A DNA stretch of 64,000 nt, taken from positions 3,534,001-3,598,000 of the forward strand of contig NZ_LR884459.1 in the NCBI RefSeq assembly GCF_904848165.1. Reading direction: 5' to 3'. Below the pieces are notes generated by a model that had not been told where the DNA came from, ran no database searches, and saw only the letters and a program-made list of their open reading frames with translations. Positions 1 to 11,125 of this stretch are shown here, piece after piece; the stretch's first letter is position 1, and every line of letters begins with the position of its first letter. The translations under genes were made by a program, and so were the position numbers. Source of the stretch: Psychrobacter arenosus. Lineage in GTDB: Bacteria > Pseudomonadota > Gammaproteobacteria > Pseudomonadales > Moraxellaceae.

Positions 1-2
1 AT

Positions 3-1007
3 TTGGTCAATAAGCTCATCGTACCACTCACCTTTACCATCAGTTTTACCCTCGTTTTTGCGCTCGTATCCGGTGCTTATCCTTATATTGATGCGGTGGC
101 CTCATCGACACGGGCTATCGTTTGGATTGGCTTAGTCATTGTGACGTTATGGCTGGGTATTCGCACCATTAACTTTTTTGCCAATCGTTATCAAGACTTA
201 CAGATAGACAGTTTGGATGAAGAGCAGTTTCATACCGAGCGCCGCCACCGGACTTATTTATCGATATTTCGCCGTATCTTTATCTTTGCCATGATTTTGG
301 GGGGCTTTTGGATTGGGTTGAGCGAGTTTACCAATATCGAAGGCTTGGGCAAAACCTTATTGACCTCCGCGGGGATAGCGGGGGCGGTCATTGGTATCGC
401 TGCCCAGCCTATTTTAGGTAATATTATCGCCGGCGTCTTGGTCGCGGTCACGCAGCCGGTACGTATTGGCGATACGGTCATTTTAGATGGCGATTGGGCG
501 ACGATTGAAGATTTGGGCTATACCTATGCCGTCTTATTGACATGGGATGAGCGCCGTTTGATTGTGCCCATGCGCTATTTTGTCACCGAAGTCTTAGAAA
601 ACTGGTCGCATACGGACGTCCATCAAACTTGTGTGGTCTATCTGTATGTTGATTATGGCGCTGATACGGCTCAGATTCGTGACAAGTTTATAAGGGTAGT
701 CAAAGACCATGAGCTATGGGATGGTGAGACCGAGCCTGTTTTGCTGGTGCATTCTGTGACAGAGTGGACCATTAAGCTACGCGGCACAGTAGCTTCTAGC
801 AATCCAAACGATGCCTTTGCCCTAGAGTGTGCAGTGCGCGAAACCATGCTGCACTATCTCAATACAGAGCAAGGTGCTTATCTGCCCACAGAGAGAATTA
901 CGGTTAAATCGCCTGAAGCGCGTCGTGATGCAGCGACTAATAATGCCGAGGCTACGGCTAACGCTTCTAAGGATAACCATAACAGCCAAACGTCGCTCAA
1001 ATACTAA
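3..1007 (+). CDS. MscS-family mechanosensitive channel, 5' end cut by the window
   Basis: The reading frame is open to the left edge, so the true start lies outside; the TTG at base 3 is not a credible start. Hydrophobic segments at about residues 4-25, 37-60 and 88-108 are followed by the glycine/alanine-rich pore helix (GIAGAVIGIAAQPILGNI) and the beta domain typical of MscS (PVRIGDTVIL, then WDERRLIVPMRYF). Family members are inner-membrane channels that open under membrane tension and release solutes during osmotic downshock. The visible part is 334 residues and ends in a polar Asn/Ala-rich tail, which is not conserved in the family. The specific subfamily cannot be assigned because the N-terminus is missing. 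Confidence 0.85.
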   Translation: MVNKLIVPLTFTISFTLVFALVSGAYPYIDAVASSTRAIVWIGLVIVTLWLGIRTINFFANRYQDLQIDSLDEEQFHTERRHRTYLSIFRRIFIFAMILGGFWIGLSEFTNIEGLGKTLLTSAGIAGAVIGIAAQPILGNIIAGVLVAVTQPVRIGDTVILDGDWATIEDLGYTYAVLLTWDERRLIVPMRYFVTEVLENWSHTDVHQTCVVYLYVDYGADTAQIRDKFIRVVKDHELWDGETEPVLLVHSVTEWTIKLRGTVASSNPNDAFALECAVRETMLHYLNTEQGAYLPTERITVKSPEARRDAATNNAEATANASKDNHNSQTSLKY

Positions 1008-1009
1008 AC

Positions 1010-1069
1010 CTTAGCACTTAGAGCTTAAACCACCTAACACCTTAGCACTTAGAGCTTAAACCACCTAAC
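1010..1069. repeat. 31-bp tandem duplication
   Basis: Two adjacent copies with period 31 of a segment beginning CTTAGCACTTAGAGCTTAAA and ending CCACCTAAC lie just behind the MscS stop codon. The copies are essentially identical, so the duplication is recent. The rest of the gap up to guaB (1070-1375) holds no gene; it carries the guaB promoter. Confidence 0.85.
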
Positions 1070-1259
1070 GGTTAGCCTGATGCGCCTTTATAAAAAGGCT
1101 GTAAAAAGCCGCCCAGGAGCGAGTAGCGTGAGTTAATGATTTGGCTTATTCCTTTATAACCTTAGCAGTAGCAAGGGGTTATCGGCATAACTTTCAGTAT
1201 AGGTTATGTCAAACTAACGGCAAAATCTAAAAATATGTCATGCGATTAAGCCCATAGTT

Positions 1260-1268
1260 TGTTATAAT
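1260..1268 (+). promoter_or_regulatory. extended -10 promoter of guaB
   Basis: TGTTATAAT is a perfect extended -10 element about 107 bp before the guaB start. No good -35 hexamer is visible at the right distance, which fits an extended -10 promoter. Confidence 0.6.
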
Positions 1269-1366
1269 ATGGCGTTATTTAAATGGGTCAGCGACTCGTT
1301 ATTTTGAATCTATTGGTATTCATTAACAGCCGTCGGCTCATTCCCAAATAACCATAACCACGCTAA

Positions 1367-2848
<1,482 letters not shown>

Positions 2849-2969
2849 GCTTCGTTTAGTCGTTTAAAAGTACTAATGGTCACTAAGCCTACCACTATCA
2901 GTCTAAAAGTAAGCGCTTTTGAGTTTATAGCAGATGGTAACGGCCTTTAGTGACAAATTACCCTAGAGA

Positions 2970-3007
2970 ACAGCCAACAAGTTAAGTGCTTTGTTGGCTG
3001 TTTTTTT
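2970..3007 (+). terminator. intrinsic terminator after guaB
   Basis: An 11-bp stem, ACAGCCAACAA and TTGTTGGCTGT, with a 10-nt loop is followed by seven T. The remainder of 2849-3260 shows no gene. Confidence 0.9.
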
Positions 3008-3260
3008 ATACAATGACTTTATAGGGGGTATAACCCTTTAAGTGTTAATTCCACTGCCATGATTTATAAGGGTTAAATAGCCCTTGGCTACGGTTGCTAG
3101 CTGACTTGTAAAAGGGCAGCAGTTACCCCTAAAATTTTAAGCCATTCTTAGCGGACGGCCCTTAATGGGCTAGTAGTCTGCTATTGCGTTATAACATTGA
3201 TTGCCCTGTCTTTAAAAGGCTAGGGCAGTCATTAACCGTATAAAAAAAGGACAATTATTT

Positions 3261-4625
3261 ATGAGTTATTTTGGTACTGATGGCATCCGTGGTCAATTTG
3301 GACAGGCGCCTATTACGCCTGACTTTATGCTCAAGCTCGGCTATGTCACGGGCCAAGTGCTCATTGAAAGTAACACCTATCCGGGCCGCAAGCCTTGCGT
3401 CCTCATTGGTAAAGATACCCGTCTATCTGGTTATGTTATTGAAGCAGCACTGCAGGCAGGCTTTAACGCGGCGGGTGTGGATGTTTATATGCTCGGTCCA
3501 TTGCCTACCCCAGCCATTGCCCATTTAACCCGCAGCTTTAATGCCGATGCAGGGGTAGTGATTTCAGCATCGCACAATCCGTATCAAGACAATGGCGTCA
3601 AGCTATTCTCTGCCGATGGCCGTAAACTATCGGACAGTATGCAAGAAGCAATCAATACTAAGCTTGATGACATTATGAATGCTGATAGCGGTACAGAATT
3701 GATGCCGATTGAGAACCCAGCAGAGTTGGGCAAAAACCGCCGCGTAGACGATGCTAAAGGTCGCTATATCGAATTCTGTAAGGGCAGTTTTCCTTATCAA
3801 TATGACCTCAATGGTATGACCATTGTCATCGACTGTGCTAATGGAGCCGGTTATAGCGTTGGGCCACGCGTCCTGCGCGAACTGGGCGCAAACGTCATCG
3901 CCTTGCACAACACGCCAAATGGCGTAAATATCAATGATGAGTGCGGCTCTACCCATCCGGATAGTCTGCAAGCCGCAGTACAAGCGCATAATGCGGATGT
4001 CGGTATTGCCCTTGATGGGGATGGCGACCGGATTATTATGGTCGATGAAAATGGCAATGTGGTCGATGGCGATGGCATTCTCTATGTCTTGGCTACTCAA
4101 ACCGACAGACCGGTGGCAGGCGTGGTCGGTACCTTAATGAGCAATATGGCCTTAGAGTTGGCGTTTAATGCAGCCGGTATTGGGTTTGAGCGAGCGAATG
4201 TTGGCGACCGTTATGTCATGCAGAAACTTGAGGCGAATGATTGGCTAATAGGCGGTGAGCCTTCCGGTCATATCTTATGTTTAGATAAGAGCCGTACTGG
4301 GGATGCTATCGTAGCTGCGTTGCAAGTGTTGGCGGTGATGAAACAAACGGATAAGACGTTAGGGCAGCTAACCGAAGGCTTCAAACTGTTGCCGCAAGAG
4401 CTGGTCAATGTGCGTTTAAGCCGGATGCAAGACCCTTATGATAATGCGGCAGTTGCTGAGATGATCGCAGCTTATGAAAAACAACTGGCGGGCCGTGGTC
4501 GCTTGTTAATTCGTAAATCGGGTACAGAGCCGGTCATCCGCGTGATGGTCGAGTCAGACGATAAGATTGAATGTGATATGGTCGCCAATAAACTGGCTGA
4601 TAAAATTCGTGCCGAGTTGGGTTAA
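3261..4625 (+). CDS. glmM: phosphoglucosamine mutase
   Basis: Interconverts glucosamine-6-phosphate and glucosamine-1-phosphate on the way to UDP-GlcNAc for peptidoglycan and LPS. The 454-residue protein starts [11 protein letters not shown], carries the phosphoserine loop [14 protein letters not shown] with the active serine at residue 102, the Mg-binding DGDGDR motif, the sugar-binding GGEPSGHI loop and the phosphate-binding [12 protein letters not shown] near the C-terminus. All catalytic elements are present. An AAAAAAGGACA ribosome site precedes the ATG. The next gene, pdxH, follows after 67 bp without an obvious terminator, so the two may be co-transcribed. Confidence 0.98.
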   Translation: MSYFGTDGIRGQFGQAPITPDFMLKLGYVTGQVLIESNTYPGRKPCVLIGKDTRLSGYVIEAALQAGFNAAGVDVYMLGPLPTPAIAHLTRSFNADAGVVISASHNPYQDNGVKLFSADGRKLSDSMQEAINTKLDDIMNADSGTELMPIENPAELGKNRRVDDAKGRYIEFCKGSFPYQYDLNGMTIVIDCANGAGYSVGPRVLRELGANVIALHNTPNGVNINDECGSTHPDSLQAAVQAHNADVGIALDGDGDRIIMVDENGNVVDGDGILYVLATQTDRPVAGVVGTLMSNMALELAFNAAGIGFERANVGDRYVMQKLEANDWLIGGEPSGHILCLDKSRTGDAIVAALQVLAVMKQTDKTLGQLTEGFKLLPQELVNVRLSRMQDPYDNAAVAEMIAAYEKQLAGRGRLLIRKSGTEPVIRVMVESDDKIECDMVANKLADKIRAELG

Positions 4626-4692
4626 CCTGCCAACCTGTTTTCATAGCGCTTACCAGCAACCCCTGTATGTCTGTCCGTTTTAGGAGCCGTTT

Positions 4693-5343
4693 ATGAGTAC
4701 CGATTTTTCTGATCAACGCTTGTCTTATGAAAAGGGTGAGTTAGACGCTAGCGCCTTACCTGAATTGCCTTTACCACTATTACAACACTGGGTCGCAGAA
4801 GCGATAGAGCAGGGCGCACCAGAGCCTTATGCGATGAGTCTAGCCACTTGTGGTAGCGATGGTCAGCCGGGCGTTCGTATTGTACTAATGCGTGAGATTA
4901 CCGAGGCCGGTGTGGTTTTTTATACCAATTACGACAGTGCTAAAGGTCAAGATATTGCGGACAATCCACAAGCAGAAGTGTTGTTCTTTTGGCATGAGAT
5001 GCAGCGCCAAGTGCGTATTCGCGGCAAAGTGGCTAAAGTCGCGGCAGCTAAGACCGATGCCTATTTCCATAAGCGCCCGCGCGATAGTCAACTCGCCGCT
5101 TGGGTGAGCGAGCCACAAAGTGGGGAAGTGGCGTCTAGAGAGGTTATGGAAGCAAACTTTGCAGAGTTGCTTGAGCGTTTTCCTGAAGGCACTGATATTC
5201 CGACGCCTGAATTTTGGGGTGGTTATGAGCTAGTCGCTACGGAGATTGAGTTTTGGCAGGGTCGAGCCAATCGTATGCATGACCGTATTGTCTATACTAA
5301 ACAGGCCGATGGCGCTTGGTCTACAAGTCGTTTATTGCCTTGA
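4693..5343 (+). CDS. pdxH: pyridoxamine/pyridoxine 5'-phosphate oxidase
   Basis: FMN enzyme that makes pyridoxal 5'-phosphate (vitamin B6) from PNP or PMP. The 216 residues match the family length of about 210-220. Recognisable segments are EPYAMSLATCGSDGQPGVRIVLM (FMN/phosphate binding; shown only in part elsewhere), FYTNYDSAKGQDI, FFWHEMQRQVRI, the conserved WVSEPQSG loop, FWGGYELVATEIEFWQGRANR and the C-terminal end RLLP. The start has a TAGGAG ribosome site. It follows glmM on the same strand; the functional link is not obvious. Confidence 0.96.
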   Translation: MSTDFSDQRLSYEKGELDASALPELPLPLLQHWVAEAIEQGAPEPYAMSLATCGSDGQPGVRIVLMREITEAGVVFYTNYDSAKGQDIADNPQAEVLFFWHEMQRQVRIRGKVAKVAAAKTDAYFHKRPRDSQLAAWVSEPQSGEVASREVMEANFAELLERFPEGTDIPTPEFWGGYELVATEIEFWQGRANRMHDRIVYTKQADGAWSTSRLLP

Positions 5344-5386
5344 TTGATTAAGATTGCTTGGTTCATTACTTTTTTCGGCGCCAATA

Positions 5387-5424
5387 AAAAACACCATTCT
5401 GTCATAGGATAGAGGGGTGTTTTC
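5387..5424 (+). terminator. hairpin terminator after pdxH
   Basis: AAAACACC pairs with GGTGTTTT across a loop of about 20 nt; a T-run is part of the 3' arm. It could act in both directions. Confidence 0.6.
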
Positions 5425-5472
5425 ATTGAGGACGCATTAATAATGGTTGGTTGAATTAGCAAAGATAAATCC

Positions 5473-5531
5473 ACCCCAGCCCCTAAATCCTCCCCAACCC
5501 TCCTTTAGAAAAGGAGGGGGCGATTTTTTAT
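5473..5531. repeat. C-rich/G-rich REP-like hairpin element
   Basis: A pyrimidine-rich run (ACCCCAGCCCCTAAATCC) continues into CCTCCTTTAGAAAAGGAGG, an inverted repeat followed by GGGCGATTTTTT. This kind of short interspersed element is common between genes of Moraxellaceae. The rest of 5344-5697 is AT-rich without a gene. Confidence 0.5.
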
Positions 5532-5697
5532 GAATAATGTAGGTGTTTAACTTTACCTATAAATAAAAGGTAGTTGAGATTAATTTTTATAAAACTGGCA
5601 AAAAACTTAATGAATTAGACTCAATTTTATAACTCATCTTTTTGATATTTTTCTCCAGCTGATAGTTTTCTTAATTAACAGTAACTATCAATGGGTT

Positions 5698-7023
5698 CTA
5701 ATTACTCTTAACCACACCCTTAGACTGAGTATCCACGCTAGCCACAACCGACATGCCCGGACGCAGTTGCTCTAGATTGTTCTGGTTGGGGTCGAGGTCG
5801 ATGCGCACAGGGATTCTTTGTGCCACTTTGATATAGTTGCCGGTTGCTGGATTCGCCGCCGCTGCACTTAGCTCACTACCGGTGGCTGGCGAAAGGCTGC
5901 TGACATGCCCAGTGAAGTTTTGACCACCTAGACCATCCACTCGTATCGTCGCCGCTTCACCTACCTGGATGTTTTTGACCTGGGTCTCTTTAAAGTTAGC
6001 AATCACCCATACCCCATCCAGGACGATATACATTAATTGTGTGCCGGCATTGACGAACTGTCCTGGCTTGACAGTCACTTGACTGAGCTGCCCCGACTCT
6101 GGCGCTTTGATGATGGTGTTTTCTAAACCAATTTGGGCTTGTTTAGCGGCAGCTTCCGCACTTTTCACTTTTGCATCTAGTGAGGATTTGCTGCCCGTAG
6201 TCTTAGTAGCGGCTTCAACGGCTACTTCGACATTGGCTTTCGCTTGCTCGACCCCGGCTTGTGCTTGCGCCAATTGCGCCTTGGTATGCATTACTTCTGC
6301 TTCTGACACCGCCCCAATCTCTAATAAGCCTTGATAACGGGCGACGTCCGCTTGGGCACTAGCGACTTTTACTTTCGCACTATTTAAGTCTGCCATACGC
6401 GCATCAATCTGAGCTTGGCTTGCTCCCGTGTCTTGCGAGTTGGACGCTAAATCCGTTAAAGAGATATCAATATTCGCTTGGGCTTGCTGCAACTGCTGCG
6501 CAAAATTACGGTCATCTATTTTGACTAGCACATCCCCAGCTTTTACTGACTCAAAATCGCCAACCATCACGTCGGTTACGTAACCTGAGATTTGTGGGCT
6601 AATAATGGTCGTTTTGCCTTTAATAAAGGCGTTGTCGGTCTGCTGCACGGTAGGAATAAATGGCGGTAGCTTCCAGGCGTATAAAATAATTAGCGTACCG
6701 ATAAGTAGCAAACTGATAAGAGCGATTAGACTAATTAAAGATTTTTTCTTCGGCGACCATCCGGTAGCAGAGGGGATAGGCTCCTTACGGGGTGCTGTAG
6801 CATCGTCTTTCACATTGGGATCAATCTCTGAGCCCTCGCTATCTATGACAGTCTCTGCTGGATCAGCTTCCTCTTTATTAATAGGTATACTGACCGCGGC
6901 CATATCGCTATCCGAACGCTCTACGGGCTGCTGCTCGGCAGGCGAACTGTGCGGCTGAGCCAAATCTTGTGCCTGGTTCTGTGCCTTGACTGCAGCGGAG
7001 TCCTCTTTAGGCGTTTGGCTCAT
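5698..7023 (-). CDS. EmrA-like HlyD-family membrane fusion protein
   Basis: Periplasmic adaptor that links an inner-membrane MFS pump to an outer-membrane channel for drug export. The 441-residue protein has a long polar N-terminal arm (about 1-90, Ser/Glu/Pro/Ala-rich), one membrane anchor (about 92-117, SLISLIALISLLLIGTLIILY), a lipoyl half-motif (QTDNAFIKGKTTIISPQISGYV), an Ala/Gln-rich coiled-coil hairpin (about 165-300) and the second lipoyl half (IIKAPESGQLSQVTVKPGQFV). The arm is longer than in E. coli EmrA. It follows the EmrB-like gene after 113 bp, on the same strand, so the two form an export unit. The substrate is unknown. Confidence 0.88.
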   Translation of the reverse strand: MSQTPKEDSAAVKAQNQAQDLAQPHSSPAEQQPVERSDSDMAAVSIPINKEEADPAETVIDSEGSEIDPNVKDDATAPRKEPIPSATGWSPKKKSLISLIALISLLLIGTLIILYAWKLPPFIPTVQQTDNAFIKGKTTIISPQISGYVTDVMVGDFESVKAGDVLVKIDDRNFAQQLQQAQANIDISLTDLASNSQDTGASQAQIDARMADLNSAKVKVASAQADVARYQGLLEIGAVSEAEVMHTKAQLAQAQAGVEQAKANVEVAVEAATKTTGSKSSLDAKVKSAEAAAKQAQIGLENTIIKAPESGQLSQVTVKPGQFVNAGTQLMYIVLDGVWVIANFKETQVKNIQVGEAATIRVDGLGGQNFTGHVSSLSPATGSELSAAAANPATGNYIKVAQRIPVRIDLDPNQNNLEQLRPGMSVVASVDTQSKGVVKSN

Positions 7024-7136
7024 GGAAATCTCCTAGTAATGATAATGAATATAATAAGATGAATGTAATAGCTTATGCGATGTCTGATGTAATATCTGAT
7101 TGTAATAACGAGGTTGATTATACCGCTAGCAGGCGG

Positions 7137-8768
7137 CTATTTAGCTTCTTTACCTTCGCGCATTTTGGCCAATGCAGCCAATTCTTTAGCCAGTGGGTTT
7201 AGCTTTTTATAACGATAGTAAGCATAATTTATGGACAGTATGATGGCGGTAATAGTGCTGACCACGGCAATTATAAAGAATAAATCGCTATAAGCGGCAA
7301 CGGTAGCCTGCTGCTTAATGCCCTGCAATATCTGCGGCGTAGGAGTAGGATTAGCCACCATGGAGCTCACCATGTCCGCATAATACGCTTGCGTGCGTAT
7401 CGTAGTGAAAGCTTGAATGCCAGCGGCTCCGGCTAAACCACCAACGGTCTGTGAAATACCAAAAATGACAGAGAAACTAATAATGTAGGCCGGTCCATTC
7501 GCAATAGCACGGAACATTCCTTCAAATACCAACGGCCCCATAAAGTAAATAGCAGCAAAGGCAATCAAAAACTGACTGAAATAAAACATTTCGGGCGTGG
7601 AATTCAGAGAGGCACTGGTGTCGAGCCATGAGCCAATAGCAATCAACGCCACCGCAAAGATGACGGGGCGTCGCAGCTCCATAGCATTGGTACGCCAAGC
7701 GCTAATTATTAAAGACAGCGCACTAGCGGCCAAAATAATGCCGTAAAAACCAATCAATTGATCATTGCCATAGCCCAATACGCTGAGCAGTCCAGCCGCA
7801 CCCACCGTCTGCTCGGAGAGCAATAACCGCACGGCCGCCCCAGTAACCATAAAGGCAATAATCGTGCGACTGCGCATCCAACGCACTTGGAGCATGGGTT
7901 TTTTGCGGTGGGTTTCAATCCACATGCCGATGCTGATACAGACAAAAGCTATCAATAACGGCAGGCTCAGCCAAGGCGTATCCCACCAAAGAATACGGCC
8001 TTGTACTAAAAAGACGGCCAACGCCGCTAACCCAATGGCAATAAAACCAAAGCTGACAAAATCTAATTTTTCAAAGACTTTCTCGGTCATGCCTTGGGGC
8101 AAATCAAGCAAACTAATGGCGCTAAAACACACTAGCGATAAGCCGAACTGAAACATAAATAAAGTATCAAGTTGACCATCAATGGCGAGATAAGGCGTGA
8201 TAATACGCGATAGCGGCACGCCAAATTGTAATAAACCAAAACCTAAAATCAAGCCGCTAATACGCTTTGCCGTGGGCATCCCTTGCAGGCAATAGAATAT
8301 CGATAAAATAGTCATGGCACTAGCCACGATACCACTTAAACCGCGGGCAACAATCTCTAAATAATAAGCATCTAACCAGACAAACAGCGGCACAGTGTCG
8401 GATAGGAATAAATCACTACTGGTGAACCACTGCAGAGCATTGGCAAACAATAAAATGGGTAAAGCGGCCTTGGTAAATAAGGCAATCCCAAACTGCTGGC
8501 GGATTTTATAGAGCAATACGGTGATACAAGCATTGGTAATATTATAGGCCACGGATATCCAGCCACCTTCTACTGGAGTTAGACCAAATTGACCTTGGAT
8601 TTGATTTAGGTTGGCCACCAATAAACCATTTTGAAAGCCAGCGGTCAGACCAATTAAAATACCAACAGCTAGGTACCAAAATTTACGCGAGGTGGGATGA
8701 TCGGGGTTGGCAGGGGAGCCGACCATGATAGGCTGTTCGTGGGGCTTAAATTGATAATCCGTACTCAT
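7137..8768 (-). CDS. EmrB/QacA-type (DHA2) MFS drug transporter
   Basis: Proton-driven inner-membrane exporter that works with the adaptor encoded just downstream. The 543 residues contain about 14 hydrophobic segments, as in the DHA2 family; the first, about 29-50, contains LAVGILIGLTAGFQNGLLVANL and the last lies near residue 515. The motif GGWISVAYNITNACITVLLY after TM1-2 is typical. The order transporter first, adaptor second is reversed relative to E. coli emrAB. No regulator gene is adjacent; the nearest upstream gene lies more than 500 bp away. Confidence 0.87.
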   Translation of the reverse strand: MSTDYQFKPHEQPIMVGSPANPDHPTSRKFWYLAVGILIGLTAGFQNGLLVANLNQIQGQFGLTPVEGGWISVAYNITNACITVLLYKIRQQFGIALFTKAALPILLFANALQWFTSSDLFLSDTVPLFVWLDAYYLEIVARGLSGIVASAMTILSIFYCLQGMPTAKRISGLILGFGLLQFGVPLSRIITPYLAIDGQLDTLFMFQFGLSLVCFSAISLLDLPQGMTEKVFEKLDFVSFGFIAIGLAALAVFLVQGRILWWDTPWLSLPLLIAFVCISIGMWIETHRKKPMLQVRWMRSRTIIAFMVTGAAVRLLLSEQTVGAAGLLSVLGYGNDQLIGFYGIILAASALSLIISAWRTNAMELRRPVIFAVALIAIGSWLDTSASLNSTPEMFYFSQFLIAFAAIYFMGPLVFEGMFRAIANGPAYIISFSVIFGISQTVGGLAGAAGIQAFTTIRTQAYYADMVSSMVANPTPTPQILQGIKQQATVAAYSDLFFIIAVVSTITAIILSINYAYYRYKKLNPLAKELAALAKMREGKEAK

Positions 8769-9109
8769 AAGGCGTAAATACTTATTTGGGTAATAAGAAG
8801 GTGATAATGCAAAAACAGAGGGTTGCCATGACAGATGGGCTGATAATTAAAATAGCCTAAGCAGGCTGAGGCTTTAATTTTTTTGGACTAGCTTTTTTTA
8901 TTTAGTGACTTTTAGTTTCAGTGACTTTAAGTTTTAATATCTTTAAGGTCTAGTAGATTTGAATTTTAGTAGCTTTAAGTCTTAGCGATTATGAGTGCAA
9001 AGTGTGCAATTGGCTCAAACGGGTTGGTAGAGGTTCATTATAGACCCATACAATTCTAGGCAATACGAAAAATATTGGATATTATACCGTGCTAAAGGGA
9101 CGTAATTAC
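8769..9109. other. intergenic region with degenerate repeats
   Basis: No gene is seen. Between about 8895 and 8985 there are loose iterations of a unit like AGTGACTTTTAGTTT / AGTGACTTTAAGTTTT / AGTAGCTTTAAGTCTT, probably decayed tandem repeats. The EmrB promoter should lie near the left end, but no clear hexamers were found. Confidence 0.4.
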
Positions 9110-9164
9110 AATAAAAAACGGCATTCTTCTGCGCCAATAAGACGCCAAGAATGCCGTTGGAGAC
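9110..9164 (-). terminator. intrinsic terminator of the DJ-1/curA/yqhD operon
   Basis: AACGGCATTCTT and AAGAATGCCGTT form a 12-bp stem; read on the minus strand it is followed by a run of six T. It lies about 105 bp beyond the DJ-1-like stop codon. Confidence 0.85.
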
Positions 9165-9230
9165 AGCATAACTAGCTACCTTCTGCTAACTACGACTGCC
9201 CAGCCTTATTATCCACTAAAAAATCTTAGC

Positions 9231-9275
9231 TGATTAGCGCTTACTGATTAGCGCTTATTGATTGCCGCTTACTGA
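9231..9275. repeat. 14-bp tandem repeat at the 3' end of the DJ-1-like gene
   Basis: Three units of TGATTAGCGCTTAC (the third with GATTGCCGC) and the start of a fourth, running through the stop codon of the minus-strand gene. Each unit contains TTA, that is, a stop in the minus-strand frame. Confidence 0.75.
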
Positions 9276-9958
9276 TTGTCTTTGCTATCGAGTTTATTTA
9301 ATAGCTGTTTCGCGGTATCAGCTGAAGAGCCTGGGTTTTGCCCCGTGATTAACAGGCCATCTTCTACCACATACGACTCCCAATCCGCGGCTTTTTCATA
9401 CTGGCCGCCATTGTCTTTTAGAGCATCTTCCAATAAGAACGGCACCACGTCGGTCAGACCAACGCCTGCTTCTTCGCTATTGCTAAAGCCGGTGACTTTT
9501 TTGCCTTTCACTAAATACTCGCCATCTACTTTGACATTTTTTAGCGCGGCAGGTGAATGGCAGACGAAGGCCACAGGTTTATCTTGCTGCACAAAGTTTT
9601 CAATTAAGGCGATAGAGTTTTGATCGACGGCTAAATCCCATAAAGGACCATGGCCGCCAGGATAGAATACCGCATCAAAGTCTGCCGCATTGACTTCAGC
9701 CAAGACCGTAGTATGAGCTAAATCAGCTTGTGCAGCAGTATCTGCTTTAAAGCGTTTGGTAGCTTCGGTCTGTGCATCTTCAGCATCGCTTTTTGGGTCG
9801 AGGGGCGGTTGACCACCTGCAGGAGAAGCTAAAGTCACTTCAACACCAGCATCTTTAAAAGTGTAATACGGCGCGGCAAATTCTTCTAACCAAAAGCCAG
9901 TCTTCTCCCCCGTATCGCCAAGACGGTCATGCGAGGTTAATACCATTAAAATTTTCAT
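9269..9958 (-). CDS. DJ-1/PfpI-family protein (Hsp31/glyoxalase III-like)
   Basis: Class I glutamine-amidotransferase-like fold; relatives are glutathione-independent glyoxalases or chaperones acting on reactive carbonyl compounds. The 229 residues start MKILMVLTSHDRLGDTGEKTG and show the GFWLEEFAAPYYTFKDAG segment, the acidic/His region FYPGGHGPLWDL, the nucleophile elbow AFVCHSPAAL with the catalytic cysteine, and the C-terminal TGQNPGSS motif. It is the last gene of a probable three-gene operon (yqhD-like, curA-like, this gene), spacing 47 bp, which fits aldehyde detoxification. The exact activity is not proven by sequence. Confidence 0.87.
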   Translation of the reverse strand: MKILMVLTSHDRLGDTGEKTGFWLEEFAAPYYTFKDAGVEVTLASPAGGQPPLDPKSDAEDAQTEATKRFKADTAAQADLAHTTVLAEVNAADFDAVFYPGGHGPLWDLAVDQNSIALIENFVQQDKPVAFVCHSPAALKNVKVDGEYLVKGKKVTGFSNSEEAGVGLTDVVPFLLEDALKDNGGQYEKAADWESYVVEDGLLITGQNPGSSADTAKQLLNKLDSKDNQ

Positions 9959-10005
9959 TATCAGTCCTTTTTATCCATTATGGTTATACAGTATTAATAA
10001 TCAAT

Positions 10006-11067
10006 TTAAGCAGAATCTGCAATTTTAACCACAGTCTTACCAAAATTAATGCCATCTAACATGTCGATAAAGCCTTGTGGCGCTTGCTCTAAGCCGTCAA
10101 CCATATGCTCTTTGGTTTTAACTTTACCGGTAGCTACCCAGTCGCCCATAGTCTGTAAGAATTCTGGGAAATGATTGCCGTATTCTTCAAAGATAATAAA
10201 GCCTTTCACAGTGAGGCGCTGACGGAGAATCATGGACATGAGCAGGCCTAAACGGTCTTTGCCTTCGGGCGTTTCAGTAGCGTTGTACTGTGAGACCAGC
10301 CCACAAACAGGGATACGGGCATGGGCATTCAATAGCGGCAGCACGGCATCAAAGACTTTGCCACCCACGTTTTCGTAGTAGATGTCGATACCATTCGGGC
10401 AGGCAGCAGCCAATTGCTCAGCAAAGTCATCAGCATAATGGTCTAGGCATTTATCAAAGCCCAATTCATTGACAGCATATTCGCATTTTTCTTTACCACC
10501 AGCGATACCGATGACGTTAAGCTCTTTAATCTTACCGACTTGGCCAACGGTAGCGCCAACAGGACCAGTAGCGGCAGCCACCACTAGAGTTTCGCCGGCT
10601 TTTGGTTTACCGATATCGGTTAAGCCCATGTAGCCAGTAAAGCCGGGCATACCGAGTACGCCTAAACCATAAGAAGGGTTGGGCATGTTGTTATCGAGCT
10701 TGACCACGCCCTCGCCATTACTGACGCTATAATCCTGCCAACCTGAATTCGACACGACCAAATCACCTTCGGCAAAGCCATCGACGTTGGAGGCAACGAC
10801 TTGCGCTACAGTACCACCCGTCATCACATCACCGACCTGTAAAGGGTCCGCATAGCTTTTGGCATCGCTCATACGACCGCGCATATACGGGTCTAATGAT
10901 AAATAAAGCGTGCGTAGCAGCATTTGGCTGTCATTCGGGGTAGGGATGGCTGCTGTGGCAAATTCGAAGTTTGCTGCTGTAGGCTTGCCATGAGGACGGC
11001 TGGCGAGTTTAATCTGACGGTTTTGTTGGTCGTTTTGTTGGACGGCTTGTTGAGTAGAAAAGTTCAT
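10006..11067 (-). CDS. NADPH-dependent medium-chain reductase, CurA-like
   Basis: Zinc-free MDR-superfamily oxidoreductase related to leukotriene B4 dehydrogenase and E. coli CurA, which reduce alpha,beta-unsaturated carbonyl compounds with NADPH. The 353 residues show RTLYLSLDPYMRGRMSD near residue 60, the nucleotide-binding motif AATGPVGATVGQVGKI, DIYYENVGGKVFDAV and the C-terminal GKTVVKIAD. No structural zinc cysteines are visible. It lies 58 bp after the yqhD-like gene and 47 bp before the DJ-1-like gene on the same strand, so the three are probably one operon for reactive carbonyls. Confidence 0.88.
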   Translation of the reverse strand: MNFSTQQAVQQNDQQNRQIKLASRPHGKPTAANFEFATAAIPTPNDSQMLLRTLYLSLDPYMRGRMSDAKSYADPLQVGDVMTGGTVAQVVASNVDGFAEGDLVVSNSGWQDYSVSNGEGVVKLDNNMPNPSYGLGVLGMPGFTGYMGLTDIGKPKAGETLVVAAATGPVGATVGQVGKIKELNVIGIAGGKEKCEYAVNELGFDKCLDHYADDFAEQLAAACPNGIDIYYENVGGKVFDAVLPLLNAHARIPVCGLVSQYNATETPEGKDRLGLLMSMILRQRLTVKGFIIFEEYGNHFPEFLQTMGDWVATGKVKTKEHMVDGLEQAPQGFIDMLDGINFGKTVVKIADSA

Positions 11068-11125
11068 AATTATTCCTTATTAATTTTTCGTTTATTTCAT
11101 TTATATAGGAGCGTAGGCTTAGGGT

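Noticed and set aside
1105..1114. AAAGCCGCCC matches 10 bases of mini-array spacer 1 (reverse complement)
   Set aside because: It covers non-seed positions 9-18, has no flanking PAM and is expected by chance in 64 kb.
3627..4100. Long antisense frame in glmM
   Set aside because: Shadow of a strongly conserved gene; no ribosome site or known family.
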